Positions 49,715-58,743 of a stretch of DNA of 64,000 nt are shown here, piece by piece. Each line of letters starts with the position of its first letter. Position 1 is the first letter of the stretch. A program made the position numbers and the translations under genes. Source of the stretch: Sphingopyxis sp. H053 (GTDB lineage Bacteria; Pseudomonadota; Alphaproteobacteria; Sphingomonadales; Sphingomonadaceae); the NCBI RefSeq assembly GCF_001468225.1, contig NZ_LNRU01000011.1, forward strand, positions 94,554 to 158,553, given 5' to 3'. The notes beneath the pieces are model-generated. The model had not been told where the DNA came from and ran no database searches. It was given only the letters and a program-made list of their open reading frames with translations.

Positions 49715-51227
49715 GCCGATCGGCCGCCGTGCGCTTCTGGCAACGGCCGGCAGCTCGCTCCTCCTTTCAGCTGCCGCGCGGGCCGAGGTCTTCACGCCGG
49801 TTCATCATATCGGAGCGGTGAGCGCGTCCGACGGCGACTATCGTTCGGGCGCATTCCGCAGCTTTGGCGACAGCCAGTCCTGGGCTTTCACGGGCATCCG
49901 CTATGGCCGCGCCGAGCGTTTTCGGGCGCCGGTCGCCATAACGAAGGCAGAGCAATTGCGGGGCGACATTTTTGGTCCCGCCTGTCCCCAAACGGGTGGC
50001 CGCTATCAGCCGCAGGGCGAGGACTGCCTGTTCCTCAACGTCTGGACGCCCGACATTGAAAAGCCGGCAAAGCGCCCCGTGATGGTCTATTTCCACGGCG
50101 GCGCCTATTCGACTGGCAGCGTCACCGATCCGGTCAACGACGGCGCGAATCTCGCGGCGCGCGGCGATGTCGTGGTGGTCACCGTCAACCACCGCCTCAA
50201 CGCGCTCGGCTATCTCTACCTTGCGCGGCTCGACCCGCGTTTCCCCGATAGCGGCAATGCCGGGCAACTCGACCTGATCGTCGCGCTGCAATGGGTCCAG
50301 CGCAACATCGCGGCGTTCGGTGGCGATCCGGCCAATGTCACCGTCTTCGGTCAGTCGGGCGGCGGCGCGAAGATCGCGACCTTGATGGCGATGCCCGCGG
50401 CGAAAGGGCTGTTCCACAAGGCGATCACGATGAGCGGGCAGCAGGTCACCGCCTCTGGCCCGCTCAACGCGACCAAACGTGCGCAGGCATTCCTCGACAA
50501 GCTGGGGCAGGGCGTCGACCCCGCGACCGCACCGGTCGAGCAACTCGTCGCAGCGCTATCGGCGACCGATCCGATCCTCGGCGGCGGGGTCTATATGGGG
50601 CCGGTGCTCGATATGAAGCATCTGGTGCGCCACCCCTTCTGGCCCGACGCCGCGCCGCAGTCGCTTGGCATCCCGATGATGCTCGGCAATACGGTGATGG
50701 AAACGCGCGCTTTCTACGTCCCCGATGGCAAGCAGCTCGCGGGGCTGAGCTTCGACAATCTCGCTCAGCGGATCGCGCCCGAGATGCGGATCGACATCGA
50801 ACCGTCGTGGGTCGTCGGCCAGTTCCGCGTGCGCTATCCGAAGGCCGCGCCGCTCGAGCTGTTCCACCGCATCGTCACCGCCGCGCGCAGCTGGCGCGGG
50901 CAGGTCGAGGAGGCCGAGGCGCGCGCCCGCGCCAGGGCTCCGGGCTTCGTCTACCAGCTCGATTTCGAAAGCGCGAAACACGCCGACGATATCGCGCTCA
51001 GCTTCGGCACGATACCCGATCCCACCCCCGCGCAGCAGGCGATGAGCGATCGCGTGATGGACGCCTTCGTCCGCTTTGCCGGCACCGGTAACCCGGGCTG
51101 GCCGGCCTATGATCTGGCGAAGCGTCAGACGATGATCTTCGATACGGAGAGCCGCGTCGAAAATGATCCGCGCAAGTGGGAGCGCGAGCTGTTCGCGCGG
51201 GTGCCGTACATCCAGCCGGGCAGCTAG
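49701..51227 (+). CDS. secreted type-B carboxylesterase
   Basis: Alpha/beta-hydrolase of the carboxylesterase type B family, 508 residues, with signal peptide (RRALLATAGSSLLLSAAARA). Oxyanion loop HGG (132-134), nucleophile S219 in VFGQSGGGAK, QPQGEDCLFLNVWTP block. The RR pair near the start could make it a Tat substrate. Coupled to kdgK by a 14-base overlap. In this locus it probably removes ester groups (methyl, acetyl or feruloyl) from pectin side groups; the exact bond is inference. Confidence 0.87.
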   Translation: MSGAEPIGRRALLATAGSSLLLSAAARAEVFTPVHHIGAVSASDGDYRSGAFRSFGDSQSWAFTGIRYGRAERFRAPVAITKAEQLRGDIFGPACPQTGGRYQPQGEDCLFLNVWTPDIEKPAKRPVMVYFHGGAYSTGSVTDPVNDGANLAARGDVVVVTVNHRLNALGYLYLARLDPRFPDSGNAGQLDLIVALQWVQRNIAAFGGDPANVTVFGQSGGGAKIATLMAMPAAKGLFHKAITMSGQQVTASGPLNATKRAQAFLDKLGQGVDPATAPVEQLVAALSATDPILGGGVYMGPVLDMKHLVRHPFWPDAAPQSLGIPMMLGNTVMETRAFYVPDGKQLAGLSFDNLAQRIAPEMRIDIEPSWVVGQFRVRYPKAAPLELFHRIVTAARSWRGQVEEAEARARARAPGFVYQLDFESAKHADDIALSFGTIPDPTPAQQAMSDRVMDAFVRFAGTGNPGWPAYDLAKRQTMIFDTESRVENDPRKWERELFARVPYIQPGS

Positions 51228-52195
51228 ACGATCTTGTGCGAGCCGAGCCAGTTCCACAGCAGCTCGGGCCAGATCGCGATGGGCAGCCCCGCCGCTTTCA
51301 TCAGCCCGAAGCCATGTTCGCCGCGCTCGAAGAAATGCGCCTCGACCAGAGCGCCAACGGCGCGCGCCGCCTCGCGCAGCCGCACGCTGTTCTCGACCTT
51401 CACGACGCCGTCGTCCTCGGCGTGGAGCAGCCACAGCGGCGGCTGGTCGGCGCGGACATTGCGCTCGGGCGAATAAAGTTTCTCGCGCGCCGCATCGGGG
51501 TTGGCACCGATCAGTTTCTCGCGGCTCACTGCATGCGCGATCGCCGGGTCCATCGACACGACGGGATAGATGGCCGCGAGCGCATCGGGCCGCGCCGGCA
51601 GAGCGTCGGCGGCATCGACCGGAGCGTAAACCTTGGCGTCGAAGCGCGTAAGCAGGCTCGTCGCGACCTGCCCGCCCGCCGAGAAGCCGCCGAAGGCGAC
51701 GCGCGCCGGGTCGACGTGGTCGAGGGCTGCACGACTGCGCACCAGCCGAACCGCGCGCTGCGCATCGGCGAGCGGGACGTCCGCACCGTTCGTCCAGCCG
51801 TCACCCGGCAGGCGGTAAAAGAGGACATAAACGGTAACCCCGCGGGCACGCAGCCAGCGCGCGAGTTCATAACCCTCCTTGTCGACCACGACGTAGCGAT
51901 AGCCGCCGCCCGGAGCGAGGATCACTGCCGCGCCATTGGGCTTCGCGGGCCGGAAGATGTCGAGCCGCGGACGTGTGATGCCTTGCAGCATCCGGTCGCT
52001 CGCATCCGGATCGTCGCTGCGCTGTACGACCGCTTCGACAAGTCCCGAGGGCGGCCGGATATGCCCCTCGGGCCAGAGCGCAATGCTCGCGTCGGGGGTC
52101 AGGCCTGCCGGGCGTGTCCATGCTTCGCGTGCTGCCGCGCTCGCGAAGGGCAGCGCGAGGCTGGCCGTCAGCAGGGCGCGGCGGTCGAGCGTCAT
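51224..52195 (-). CDS. secreted alpha/beta hydrolase, probable acetylesterase
   Basis: 323 residues with a signal peptide (MTLDRRALLTASLALPFASA, ending AAA). Core: PRLDIFRPAKPNGAAVILAP, GGGYRYVV (oxyanion region), nucleophile S172 in GGFSAGGQVA, LHAEDDGVVKVENS (acid) and FERGEHGFGL (histidine). It resembles BD-FAE/acetyl-xylan-esterase-type hydrolases. Last gene of the leftward pectate lyase-cupin-esterase operon (4-base overlap with the cupin gene). Its TAG and that of the opposing esterase share the tetranucleotide CTAG. Confidence 0.86.
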   Translation of the reverse strand: MTLDRRALLTASLALPFASAAAREAWTRPAGLTPDASIALWPEGHIRPPSGLVEAVVQRSDDPDASDRMLQGITRPRLDIFRPAKPNGAAVILAPGGGYRYVVVDKEGYELARWLRARGVTVYVLFYRLPGDGWTNGADVPLADAQRAVRLVRSRAALDHVDPARVAFGGFSAGGQVATSLLTRFDAKVYAPVDAADALPARPDALAAIYPVVSMDPAIAHAVSREKLIGANPDAAREKLYSPERNVRADQPPLWLLHAEDDGVVKVENSVRLREAARAVGALVEAHFFERGEHGFGLMKAAGLPIAIWPELLWNWLGSHKIV

Positions 52196-52593
52196 TGTGC
52201 CGCCGCCTTGTTCGGATAGGCGATGATCAGCACCAGCGGTTCGCGGCCCGTCTGGCGAATGCCGACCTTTGCGCCTTGATAGAGCCATGCGGCCGTGCCC
52301 GCTTTCAGCTCTTTCTCCTCGCCGTCCGAATGGACGACGCCCGTGCCCGAGAGGACATAATAAATCTCGTCATGATCGATCGGATGCACGCCGATCGCCG
52401 CCCCGGCGTGCAGCGCGCGCTTGCGGAATTCGAAGCTGCGCGGCGCGGGGACCGAATCGCTGATCCGGTACGCGGTCGACATACCGATCGCGCCGTGCGG
52501 CGGCGCTTCCTCGCGCACCGTTGCCGTTTCGTCGATCACGACCATTGCGGGAGCGGCTCCCCCGGCAAGGAACAGGGCGAAGAGCGCGCCCAT
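52192..52593 (-). CDS. secreted cupin-domain protein
   Basis: 133 residues with a hydrophobic signal (MGALFALFLAGGAAPAMVVI) and one cupin barrel: ALHAGAAIGVHPIDHDEIYY, VLSGTGVVHSDGEEKELKAG, with H, D/H and E residues placed to bind a metal. Between the pectate lyase and esterase genes. KdgF, a cupin that opens the ring of unsaturated monouronates, is the obvious comparison, but KdgF proteins are cytoplasmic and I cannot show orthology. ATG 52593 is two bases after the pectate lyase stop; a TTG at 52599 is less likely. Confidence 0.8.
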   Translation of the reverse strand: MGALFALFLAGGAAPAMVVIDETATVREEAPPHGAIGMSTAYRISDSVPAPRSFEFRKRALHAGAAIGVHPIDHDEIYYVLSGTGVVHSDGEEKELKAGTAAWLYQGAKVGIRQTGREPLVLIIAYPNKAAAQ

Positions 52594-52595
52594 CG

Positions 52596-53969
52596 TCAAT
52601 TCGCCGTCCGCGATGCGCGATCGCGCGCCGACAGATGTTCCTGCGGCAGGGGGGCGGTCTGGCCAGGATAGCGGCCCGACTTGGGCTCCATCGTCGCAAG
52701 GTCCCAGTCGCCCGCCACAAAGGGCGCGCGCACTTCCTTGACCTCAGGATAACCGCTGACTTCCTTCTCATCGTCGATCACATCGCCGCGCCCCTCGGCG
52801 ACGAAGAAGAGCACGCGAATCTCCTCGGCATCGCGCGCCCACGGCCGCGCCCCCGCGGTCGACAGCACCGATGTTTCGACATCGCGCACCGGCAGAATAG
52901 TATAACCGCCAACCGGCGCGAGCGGCGCCTTGGCGCGGATCAGCTTCGCCTTTGTCTCGCCATAGCGGCCGACCTCGGGAAGCGGCTCGCCGTGGCGGTC
53001 GACCGCCAGATTATCCTTGCCATAATATTCGAGGTCGCCGTCGCCGCCGAGCATCAGGAACGGTAGCCCCGCATCGGTGTCGTTGCCGCCGCGCATGACA
53101 TTGCCGACCGCGGTGATCTGTCCGGTCACATATTCATGCCCGACCCATTCGAGATTCATCAGGTTGTAATGAACCGCGCGGTGCTGCGGATTATAGATCA
53201 GATTGTTGATCATCAGCGCCTGCGCGCCGCCCTTGATCAGCGGGTTGCGCTCGACATTATGCGCCCAGACGTTGCGGTAAAAGACGATGCCCGTCGCATT
53301 GTCGTGGATCAGCGATCCCTTGCTATGCTCGCCCTTCGGATGGCTCGCATCGGCGAGCCCCTCGGCGGCGAGATTGTTCGAAAAGGTGATGTTGTGGCTC
53401 GTGCCCTTCCGCCATTCCGCGACGCTCTTGCCGGTGAAGCGCGGTCCAGAGGCCGACATATTTTCGTCGATCCCCCACATCAAAGTGCAATGGTCGACGA
53501 TGACATTATGCGCCGCGACGGTCGAGAAAGTGTCGGCTTCCCACCCGCTGCGCTTCGGCTGGCCGTCAACGCCGGTGTAGACACGCAAATGGCGCATCAC
53601 GACGTCGTGCGTCTTCACGTCGATGCCGGTGCGGATCAGGGTGATGCCGGGCCCCGGCGCGGTCTGGCCGGCGATCGTCAGATAGGGATGTTTGATCTCG
53701 ATCGTGCTGCGGCCCATGTCGATCACCCCGCCGACCTCGAACACGATGATGCGCGGCCCCGGCGTGTCGATCGCCGCCTTCAGCGATCCGGGGCCGTCAG
53801 GCGCGAGCGTGGTCACGCGCAATATCTGCCCGCCGCGTCCGCCCGGGGTCTCTGCTGCCGGACCGACCGCGCCCGGAAAGGCGAGCGGTGCCGCATCGGC
53901 GGCCGTCGCCGAACCCGATGACAGGCTAAGGGCCAGAAAAAGCGCAGTTATCCGAGGATTTTTGGGCAT
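52596..53969 (-). CDS. secreted pectate lyase, PL1 family
   Basis: Cleaves polygalacturonate by beta-elimination. 457 residues, signal peptide RITALFLALSLSSGSATAAD. The PL1-type opening LAFPGAVGPAAETPGGRGGQ, VTTLAPDGPGSLKAAID, then beta-helix strands HPYLTIAGQTAPGPGITLIR, VVMRHLRVYTG, NVIVDHCTLMWGIDENMS. These fit a PL1 subfamily 2-like enzyme. Start MPKNPRITA has GGAGAG upstream; the earlier ATGs overlap that site. The LacI-type operator at 54026-54040 is 57 bases upstream. Its unsaturated products feed KduI and KduD. Confidence 0.9.
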   Translation of the reverse strand: MPKNPRITALFLALSLSSGSATAADAAPLAFPGAVGPAAETPGGRGGQILRVTTLAPDGPGSLKAAIDTPGPRIIVFEVGGVIDMGRSTIEIKHPYLTIAGQTAPGPGITLIRTGIDVKTHDVVMRHLRVYTGVDGQPKRSGWEADTFSTVAAHNVIVDHCTLMWGIDENMSASGPRFTGKSVAEWRKGTSHNITFSNNLAAEGLADASHPKGEHSKGSLIHDNATGIVFYRNVWAHNVERNPLIKGGAQALMINNLIYNPQHRAVHYNLMNLEWVGHEYVTGQITAVGNVMRGGNDTDAGLPFLMLGGDGDLEYYGKDNLAVDRHGEPLPEVGRYGETKAKLIRAKAPLAPVGGYTILPVRDVETSVLSTAGARPWARDAEEIRVLFFVAEGRGDVIDDEKEVSGYPEVKEVRAPFVAGDWDLATMEPKSGRYPGQTAPLPQEHLSARDRASRTAN

Positions 53970-54025
53970 CCTGTCTCTCCTCATCATTGGGGTATTGACA
54001 TGTTCGTCGCAATCCGCAATCTTTC

Positions 54026-54040
54026 TGACACCGGTTACCC
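54026..54040. promoter_or_regulatory. LacI-type operator 3 (pectate lyase operon)
   Basis: TGACACCGGTTACCC, differing only in the last base from the operators at 41257 and 46937. It lies 57 bases before the pectate lyase start in the divergent region with the second TonB receptor. Confidence 0.7.
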
Positions 54041-54170
54041 CAATCGGTCAACGAGAAAATATTTCCAAGGGAGAGGGTCTGATCCGGTTCGCCGCATGTG
54101 ACGGCGAGCCATCATCACTCTCTGAAAGATCAACGGATGAAGCGGTGTGCCAAATCGCTTTGTCCAGTAA

Positions 54171-54184
54171 AGTAACCGGTGTCA
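54171..54184. promoter_or_regulatory. LacI-type operator 4 (second TonB receptor)
   Basis: AGTAACCGGTGTCA, the reverse orientation of the same operator, 46 bases before the second TonB receptor. With the site at 54026 it leaves one operator near each of the two divergent genes. Confidence 0.68.
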
Positions 54185-54229
54185 TTCCTTGCGCAAGCGG
54201 GGGCAACGGGGCGATATGGGAGGATGATA

Positions 54230-57058
54230 ATGGCTATTCATGCAATGCGGAGCATTCGCACTTTGACCCGGCTGGCGTGCGGTGCATCGCTTGCCGTTCT
54301 GGCGGCCTCGCCGGCCTGGGCGCAGGACGCTGCTGCGGCCGCCGATGAAGCGGTGGCGAGCGGAGACGAGATCGTCGTCACCGGCTTCCGCGCCTCGCTC
54401 GGTGCCGCGCTCAACGTGAAGCGCGAGTCGGTCGCCGCGGTCGACGCGATCGTCGCCGAAGATATCGCCAAATTCCCCGACCAGAACCTCGCCGAATCGC
54501 TGCAGCGCATTCCCGGCATCACGATCCAGCGCGATGGCGGCGAAGGCCGCGGCATCACCGTGCGCGGGCTCGGCTCGCAATTCACCCGCGTCCGGGTCAA
54601 CGGGCTCGAAACCGTCGCGACCTCGACCGACGGCGCCTCGGCGAACCGCGACCGCGCGTTCGACTTCAACGTCTTCGCCTCGGAGCTGTTCAGCTCGATC
54701 GTCGTCCACAAGACCGCGTCGGCCGAACTCGACGAAGGCTCCCTCGGCGCCGTCGTCGACCTCAACACGGGCAACCCGCTCGCGGGCAAGGGCGGCTTCA
54801 CCGCCGCGCTGTCGGCGCAGGGCAGCTATAACGACCTCTCCGAAAAAGTCGGCCCGCGCGTCGCCGGACTGCTCAGCTGGGTCAACGATGCCGGCACGCT
54901 CGGTTTTGCCGTGTCGGCCGCCTATTCGGACCAGAAGACGCTCGAACTCGGCAATAATTCGGTTCGCTGGGCGCAGGCGCGCTTCGACTCGGTCGATGGT
55001 ACGCCGTGCTGGACCACCGCCAATTCGGGCGGCACCTACAGGCCAAGCACGGCTTGCGATTCGGTCTCGCTCGCCTTCCATCCGCGCATCCCGCGCTACG
55101 GCGAAATCGCGCATGACAAGAAGCGCCTCGGCATCACCGGGTCGATCCAGTTCGCGCCGAGCGATGCGACCAAAATCTCGCTCGACGGCCTTTATTCGAG
55201 CTTCAAGCATCAGCGCCGCGAGCGTTGGGCCGAGGTGCTGCTGCGCAGCAACGAACGCTCGATCAACGTCAGCGACTATGAAATCGACGCCGACAATAAT
55301 CTGATCTCGGCGACGCTCGACGACGCGTGGGTGCGCACCGAACATTATCTGCGCAAGGCGAAGACCGAATTTTACCAGGTCGGCGCGACGTGGGACCAGG
55401 ATGTCAGCGATACGTTCCGCTTCACCCTGCTCGGCGGCCTGTCGAAATCGACCGCATCGATCCCGCTCGAAACGACGATCGTCTTCGACGACCGCGATGC
55501 GCAGGATTATCGCTACGATTATAGCGACATGAAAAATCCGCTGCTGACCTTCGGCACCAGCGTGACCAATCCGGCGAATTTCCAGCTTGCCGAAATCCGC
55601 GACCGCCCGTCGGAGGTCGCGAACAAGTTTCGCACCGCGCAGCTGCGCACCGAATGGGACATCAGCGACGATTTCACGGTCAAGGCGGGCGGGGTCTATC
55701 GCCGCTTCGACTTCGCCAGCATCGCCTTCACGCGCGACACCGTCGTGTGCGGCAACGGCGGCGTCGACCGTGTTCTCGGCACGCTCGCCTGCTCGCCGTC
55801 GTCGGCGTTCGGACCCGCCGCGGTGTACGGCTTCCCGGTCAATCCGGGGCTCGCCGACCTGTTCACGCTCGGCAAGGCGGGGCAACCGGCGGGTACGACG
55901 ACCGAATGGCTGGTCGCCAATCTCGACGCGACGACCGCCTTCACCAAGCTTTACGACCGCGTCGCCGCGGTCGACGCCGGCAACAACCGCGCGGTGCGCG
56001 AAGAGGTCACCGGCGGCTATCTGCAGTTCGATGCCAAGGGCGAGCTTGGCGGCCTGCGCTATGCGCTGAATGCCGGGGTGCGCTACGTCCACACCGACCA
56101 GACGTCGAGCGGGCTCAGCAGCGGCGCGGCGGTGACGGTCGAGCGCAGCTACGAAGACTGGCTGCCGTCGATGAACCTCGCGCTGTTCCCGCACGACGAC
56201 ATCATCATCCGCGCCGCGGTTGCCGATGTGATGACTCGCCCGACGCTCGGCAATCTGACGCCGGGCGGGACAGTCGACGGGTTCAACTATCGCATCAACT
56301 ACGGCAATCCGTTCCTCGATCCGTTCCGCGCGACCGCCTATGACATTGCGTTCGAATGGTATTTCGCACCGCAGTCGATCTTCTCGGTCGCGCTGTTCAA
56401 AAAGGATATCGCAAGCTTCCCCGTCGCGACGACGACCAGCGGTACCTTTGCCTCGACCGGCCTGCCGACGTCGATCATCCCGCCGAGCAGCCCGGCGTCG
56501 ATCAATCCCGAGGGTCAGATCTGGACGATCAACTCGATCGGCAACGGCGAAGGCGCAAAGCTGAAAGGCATCGAAGTCTCGTTGCAGGCACCGTTCAAAT
56601 TCCTGCCGGGTTTCCTGTCGAACTTCGGCGGCATCGTGAATGCGACCTATGTCGACTCGGACGCCGATTATTCGGTCGCCGGCCCGTCGATCGTCCCGGG
56701 CGGCGCCAACGTCGGCGCGATCCGCAACGGCACGCTCTTCAACCTGTCGAAGCGCGCCTACAACGGCACGCTCTATTATGACGACGGCAAGTTCAGCGCC
56801 CGCGCCTCGGTCAGCTATCGCAGCCGCTATGCCGATGCGAACAGCGGCACCGGCAACGTCTTCGAAGGCTATGGTTCGACGATCAACGTCGATGCGTCGG
56901 TCCGTTACGCGATCACCGACAATATCGAAATCTCGGTCGAGGGCATCAACCTGACCGACGAATATCGCTATCGCTTCACCGATATCGATGCCGACCGCAA
57001 TTACGAGAATAACCACTTCGGCCGTACCTTCCTGTTCGGCGCGCGCGTCAAGATCTGA
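54230..57058 (+). CDS. TonB-dependent outer-membrane receptor, pectin locus 2
   Basis: 942 residues. Signal peptide ends SPAWAQDAAAA; TonB-box-like GDEIVVTGFRASLGAALNVK; plug FPDQNLAESLQRIPGITIQR, GEGRGITVRGLGSQFTRVRV; barrel ending NNHFGRTFLFGARVKI. It is a paralogue in layout of the receptor at 41400-44009, and the ribosome site and first codons (GGGAGGATGA.., ATGGCTATTCA) are almost the same. A cysteine pair is present near residues 265-285 (TPCWTTAN ... STACDS). Substrate is probably a pectic or hemicellulosic oligosaccharide given the GH43 gene that follows (inference). Confidence 0.93.
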   Translation: MAIHAMRSIRTLTRLACGASLAVLAASPAWAQDAAAAADEAVASGDEIVVTGFRASLGAALNVKRESVAAVDAIVAEDIAKFPDQNLAESLQRIPGITIQRDGGEGRGITVRGLGSQFTRVRVNGLETVATSTDGASANRDRAFDFNVFASELFSSIVVHKTASAELDEGSLGAVVDLNTGNPLAGKGGFTAALSAQGSYNDLSEKVGPRVAGLLSWVNDAGTLGFAVSAAYSDQKTLELGNNSVRWAQARFDSVDGTPCWTTANSGGTYRPSTACDSVSLAFHPRIPRYGEIAHDKKRLGITGSIQFAPSDATKISLDGLYSSFKHQRRERWAEVLLRSNERSINVSDYEIDADNNLISATLDDAWVRTEHYLRKAKTEFYQVGATWDQDVSDTFRFTLLGGLSKSTASIPLETTIVFDDRDAQDYRYDYSDMKNPLLTFGTSVTNPANFQLAEIRDRPSEVANKFRTAQLRTEWDISDDFTVKAGGVYRRFDFASIAFTRDTVVCGNGGVDRVLGTLACSPSSAFGPAAVYGFPVNPGLADLFTLGKAGQPAGTTTEWLVANLDATTAFTKLYDRVAAVDAGNNRAVREEVTGGYLQFDAKGELGGLRYALNAGVRYVHTDQTSSGLSSGAAVTVERSYEDWLPSMNLALFPHDDIIIRAAVADVMTRPTLGNLTPGGTVDGFNYRINYGNPFLDPFRATAYDIAFEWYFAPQSIFSVALFKKDIASFPVATTTSGTFASTGLPTSIIPPSSPASINPEGQIWTINSIGNGEGAKLKGIEVSLQAPFKFLPGFLSNFGGIVNATYVDSDADYSVAGPSIVPGGANVGAIRNGTLFNLSKRAYNGTLYYDDGKFSARASVSYRSRYADANSGTGNVFEGYGSTINVDASVRYAITDNIEISVEGINLTDEYRYRFTDIDADRNYENNHFGRTFLFGARVKI

Positions 57059-57074
57059 CGGATTCGTCCCGGTG

Positions 57075-57117
57075 AGGCCCGGTTTCCGTTTTCAGGGGAC
57101 CGGGCCTTTCTTTTTTT
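57075..57117 (+). terminator. rho-independent terminator between TonB receptor and GH43 gene
   Basis: AGGCCCGGT (57075-57083) pairs with ACCGGGCCT (57099-57107), followed by TTCTTTTTTT. It lies only 12 bases before the GH43 start, so the GH43 gene probably depends on partial read-through. Confidence 0.82.
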
Positions 57118-57129
57118 GAGGAGAGACGC

Positions 57130-58743
57130 GTGACCGATCGTCGCGACATGCTCAAACTCGCCGGGAGCGGCCTGCTCGCGACCGGCCTGTCGGGCTTCGC
57201 CGCGCCCGCCGCATGGGCGACGGCGGCGCCCGCGTCTTCGGGTCCCGTTCCGGCGTGGGCCAAGGGTTTCGACGGCCAGCGCAAGGCCGATCTCGGCGAC
57301 GGGCGCTTCCTCAACCCGATCATGGCCGGCGACCATCCCGATCCGTCGATCCTGAAGGACGGCGCCGATTATTATATGACCTTCTCGACCTTTGACTCCT
57401 ATCCGGGGCTGGTCATCTGGCATTCGCGCGATCTGGTGAACTGGCGCCCGATCGGCCCCGCGCTCCACAAGAATATCGGCTCGGTCTGGGCGCCCGAACT
57501 GTGCAAGCACAAGGGCCGCTATTATCTCTACATTCCCACGAAAGGCCCGAACACAAGCTGGGTGATCTGGGCCGACCGGATCGAGGGACCGTGGAGCAAA
57601 CCGGTTGACCTGAACCTACCCAATCATATCGACCCGGGCCATGTGGTCGGCGAAGACGGGTCGCGCTGGCTGTTCCTGTCGGGGGGCGACCGCGTGCGCC
57701 TGTCCGACGACGGCCTCAAGCGCATCGGCGAGCCCGAACATGTCTATGATCCGTGGCGCTATCCCGCCGACTGGGTGGTCGAAGGCTTCGCACCCGAGGG
57801 GCCAAAGATCACGCGGCGCGGCGACTATTTTTACATGATCACCGCGGTCGGCGGCACCGCGGGTCCGCCGACCGGCCATATGGTGATCGCGGCGCGGTCG
57901 AAATCGATCCACGGGCCGTGGGAGAACTGCCCCGCGAACCCGCTCGTCCGCACGACGTCGGCCGCCGAAAAATGGTGGTCGCGCGGCCATGCGACGCTCG
58001 TCGAGGGACCCGCGGGCGACTGGTGGAGCGTCTATCACGGTTTCGAAAACGGCTATTGGACGCTCGGACGGCAGGCGTTGCTCGACCCGATCGAATGGAC
58101 CGACGACGGCTGGTTCCGCATGAAGGGGGGCGACCTGTCGCGGCCGATCGCCAAGCCGAAGGGCGGCACGATCGCGGGCCCGCACGGCATGGCGCTGTCC
58201 GACGATTTTACCGCGCTCGCGCTCGGCGCGAAATGGAATTTCTTCAAGCCCGCCGCCGACGAGCGCAGCCGCGCGCGCGTCGAGGATGGCGTGCTGGTGC
58301 TGGCGGCGCGCGGCAAGGCGCCGGTCGATTCATCGCCCTTGCTGCTGATCGCGGGCGATCAGGCGTACCGCTTCGAATGCGATATCGAGATCGCGCCCGG
58401 CGGCACCGCTGGCCTGATCCTCTTCTATGACGAAAAACTCTATTGCGGGCTCGGCTTCGACGGCGAGCGCTTCGTCACGCACCAATATGGCATCGAGCGC
58501 GCGCGCCCCGCCAACCCGCACGGGGCACGCATGCGGATGCGCGTCACCAACGATCGCCATATCGTCACCTACGACACCAGCGGCGACGGCGGGAAGACGT
58601 GGACGCGTTTCGACCGCGGCATGGAGGTCTCGGGCTATCACCATAATGTGCGCGGCGGTTTCCTGATGCTGCGGCCCGGCCTCTATTCGGCGGGGCAGGG
58701 CGAGGCGCGCTTCCGTGATTTCACCTTCCGCGCGCTCGACTAA
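57130..58743 (+). CDS. secreted glycoside hydrolase family 43 protein
   Basis: 537 residues with a Tat-type signal (DRRDMLKLAGSGLLATGLSG; twin arginines at 4-5). Five-bladed propeller with likely catalytic residues D71 (DHPDPSIL), D168 (NHIDPGHV) and E218 (DWVVEGFAPE). The C-terminal part, from about 370 (DDFTALALGAKWNFF ... GLILFYDEKLYCGLGF), is a concanavalin-like accessory domain common in GH43 beta-xylosidase/arabinosidase types. It probably trims arabinose, xylose or galactose side chains. Start is GTG 57130, with GAGGAGAG upstream. Converges on uxaA with a 4-base overlap region. Confidence 0.9.
   Translation: MTDRRDMLKLAGSGLLATGLSGFAAPAAWATAAPASSGPVPAWAKGFDGQRKADLGDGRFLNPIMAGDHPDPSILKDGADYYMTFSTFDSYPGLVIWHSRDLVNWRPIGPALHKNIGSVWAPELCKHKGRYYLYIPTKGPNTSWVIWADRIEGPWSKPVDLNLPNHIDPGHVVGEDGSRWLFLSGGDRVRLSDDGLKRIGEPEHVYDPWRYPADWVVEGFAPEGPKITRRGDYFYMITAVGGTAGPPTGHMVIAARSKSIHGPWENCPANPLVRTTSAAEKWWSRGHATLVEGPAGDWWSVYHGFENGYWTLGRQALLDPIEWTDDGWFRMKGGDLSRPIAKPKGGTIAGPHGMALSDDFTALALGAKWNFFKPAADERSRARVEDGVLVLAARGKAPVDSSPLLLIAGDQAYRFECDIEIAPGGTAGLILFYDEKLYCGLGFDGERFVTHQYGIERARPANPHGARMRMRVTNDRHIVTYDTSGDGGKTWTRFDRGMEVSGYHHNVRGGFLMLRPGLYSAGQGEARFRDFTFRALD

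Noticed and set aside
54182..57016. 944-residue minus-strand open frame opposite the second TonB receptor
   Set aside because: His/Arg/Asp-rich composition and no family motifs, opposite a clear TonB receptor with signal peptide and terminal barrel strand.
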